From Chloroflexota bacterium (GTDB lineage: Bacteria > Chloroflexota > Limnocylindria > Limnocylindrales > CSP1-4): DNA of 5,969 bases. Positions 5,024-5,969 of this stretch are shown piece after piece. A program made the position numbers and the translations under genes. The stretch spans positions 1 to 5,969 of the forward strand of contig JAJYJR010000385.1 in the NCBI GenBank assembly GCA_021789355.1, written 5' to 3'. Within the stretch, counting starts at the first letter, position 1; each line of letters begins with the position of its first letter. The notes under the pieces were generated by a model. That model made no database searches. It was not told the origin of the DNA and worked only from the letters and a program-made list of their open reading frames with translations.

Positions 5024-5969
5024 CTAGTAGTCCACCTTGAACATGTAGCGGCGGAGCTTCAGGTCGTGCTGGGTGGCCGCCTCGAAGTGCCGGGCGAGCC
5101 GCGCCATCACGGCGTCGAGCGCGAACGTGGAGACCCACGGCCGGTCCCCCGGCGCGATCCCCGTCAGGCTCAGGTCGCGCGAGTCGATGAACCAGCCCTT
5201 CTTCGAGTACCGCTCGACGAACGCCTTCGCGCGCGCGTCGATCGGCCGCGTGGCCTCCTCGCTCAGGAACACGATCACGGGCGTGTCGTCGGTCACCACC
5301 TCCATCGCGCCGTGGAGGAACTCCATCGCGTGGAAGTGGGCGGCGTGCTTCCACTGCATCTCCTGGAGGAAGCACATGGCGAGGCCGTACGCCGTCGCCT
5401 CGTTGGGGCCCGAGCCGAGCACGTAGATGATCGGCTCGTCCCTGAGGGCCGCGGCGATCCGGTGGTTCAGGCCCTCCGTCTCGCCGACCGCCTCGAGCAG
5501 CACCTCCTGGAGCCGCCCGAGCGTCGCGACTCGGTGTTCGTACTCCTCGGCCGGCATGTCGCCCGTCTCGTGCAGGAGCGCCAGGCCGAGCAGCGCGAGC
5601 GTGATGTCCTTGGGGTCCCCCAGGCCGTGGTCCTCGGCCGCCACGTCGTAGGTGAACGCGACGTCGGCGGCTTGGGCCAGGGGGCTCGTCGAGAGCTTGG
5701 TGGCGGCGACCACCGTCGCGCCGTGCTCCCGGGCGAACGTCGCGGCCGCCACCGTCTCCTTCGTCGTCCCGGTGTGGGAGACGGTCACGACGAGGGAACC
5801 CGCGCCGAACGCTGCCGGCGCGCGGTAGATGAACTCGGTGGCCGGGAACGAGCGCACCGGCAGCTTCGTGGAGCGGCGGTCCAGCAGATACTGCAGGTTC
5901 TGCATCGCGATGAGCGATCCGCCGGAGCCGACCAGGTAGACGTTACGGAGGCCGGACCGCGCGACGTCG
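5024..5969 (-). CDS. frlB: SIS-domain sugar-phosphate isomerase/deglycase, FrlB-like, 5' end cut off by the window edge
   Basis: The protein has two SIS (sugar isomerase) domains related to the isomerase half of GlmS. In the FrlB/FraB branch it would split a 6-phosphofructosamine into glucose-6-phosphate and a free amine. The frame stays open to the window edge, giving 314 visible residues; the first in-frame ATG, at 5905, is not the start, because the preceding codons already encode NVYLVGSGGSLIA, the first SIS strand and phosphate loop. About 25-45 N-terminal residues are probably missing. Visible landmarks, counted from the edge, are VSHTGTTKET (63-72), IIYVLGSGPNEA (180-191) opening the second domain, and LQEMQWKHAAHFHAMEFLHG (201-220). 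Within the last, Glu203 and His219 keep the 16-residue spacing of the catalytic Glu/His pair of GlmS and FraB. The C-terminal RRYMFKVDY resembles FrlB's RRYYGGLVEY. It lies three bases before the kinase. GlmS-like amino-sugar isomerase activity remains an alternative. Confidence 0.88.
   Translation of the reverse strand, partial: DVARSGLRNVYLVGSGGSLIAMQNLQYLLDRRSTKLPVRSFPATEFIYRAPAAFGAGSLVVTVSHTGTTKETVAAATFAREHGATVVAATKLSTSPLAQAADVAFTYDVAAEDHGLGDPKDITLALLGLALLHETGDMPAEEYEHRVATLGRLQEVLLEAVGETEGLNHRIAAALRDEPIIYVLGSGPNEATAYGLAMCFLQEMQWKHAAHFHAMEFLHGAMEVVTDDTPVIVFLSEEATRPIDARAKAFVERYSKKGWFIDSRDLSLTGIAPGDRPWVSTFALDAVMARLARHFEAATQHDLKLRRYMFKVDY
5031..5038 (-). promoter_or_regulatory. Ribosome-binding site of the kinase, inside the end of the SIS gene
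   Basis: AAGGTGGA spans the final Lys-Val-Asp codons of the SIS protein and lies ten bases before the kinase ATG at 5020. The stop of one gene and the start of the next are three bases apart, so translation is likely coupled. The two enzymes would then be made in similar amounts. Confidence 0.6.

Noticed and set aside
3690..5375. A 561-codon minus-strand frame across the SIS, kinase and binding-protein genes.
   Set aside because: It is a low-complexity Arg/Gly/Ala-rich reading out of frame with three well-supported genes.
5903..5905. The ATG at 5905 as the start of the SIS gene.
   Set aside because: The frame continues upstream to the window edge and encodes the conserved first strand and phosphate loop (VYLVGSGGS), so the real start lies outside.
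1..5969. A mobile element, defence system, CRISPR array, or other new system.
   Set aside because: Every gene belongs to a familiar sugar-uptake or sugar-catabolism family, gene spacing is operon-like, and I see no transposase, integrase, terminal repeats, spacer arrays or RNA genes.

Overview
The window holds part of a high-GC bacterial catabolic operon. All six genes lie on the minus strand, so transcription runs from position 5969 down to 1. The base composition (strong G/C at third codon positions), a GTG and a TTG start, and a lipoprotein signal followed by a long Ala/Ser/Gln linker suggest a high-GC phylum such as Chloroflexota or Actinomycetota. This placement is inferred from style only, because no rRNA or other marker gene is present.

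Layout in transcription order: (1) 5969-5024, the 5'-truncated end of a SIS-domain sugar-phosphate isomerase/deglycase resembling FrlB (fructoselysine-6-phosphate deglycase). (2) 5020-4133, a PfkB-family kinase resembling FrlD (fructoselysine 6-kinase). (3) 4114-2690, the lipoprotein solute-binding protein of a CUT1-type sugar ABC importer. (4) 2614-1727 and (5) 1724-837, its two permeases. (6) 736-1, a 3'-truncated LacI-family repressor. The first five genes are separated by 3, 18, 75 and 2 bases and are surely one transcription unit. The regulator follows after a 100-base gap.

Together they look like a module that imports a small glycated compound, phosphorylates it at C6 and cleaves or isomerises the phosphorylated product. 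The best-known parallel is the Bacillus subtilis frlBONMD operon for Amadori products (fructosamines), which has the same five protein types: deglycase, binding protein, two permeases and kinase. Here the gene order differs and the regulator is LacI-type rather than the GntR-type FrlR. No ABC ATPase is present, so an ATPase encoded elsewhere (MsmX/MsmK/UgpC type) is presumably shared. The exact substrate cannot be read from the sequence.

The most notable non-coding element is a perfect 12-bp inverted repeat in the gap between the binding-protein gene and the first permease gene. It has no U-tract, and probably protects or attenuates the message so that the binding protein is made in excess. 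I see no insertion sequence, tRNA, rRNA, CRISPR array or clearly novel system. This is a fairly ordinary sugar-amine utilisation locus with some informative details.
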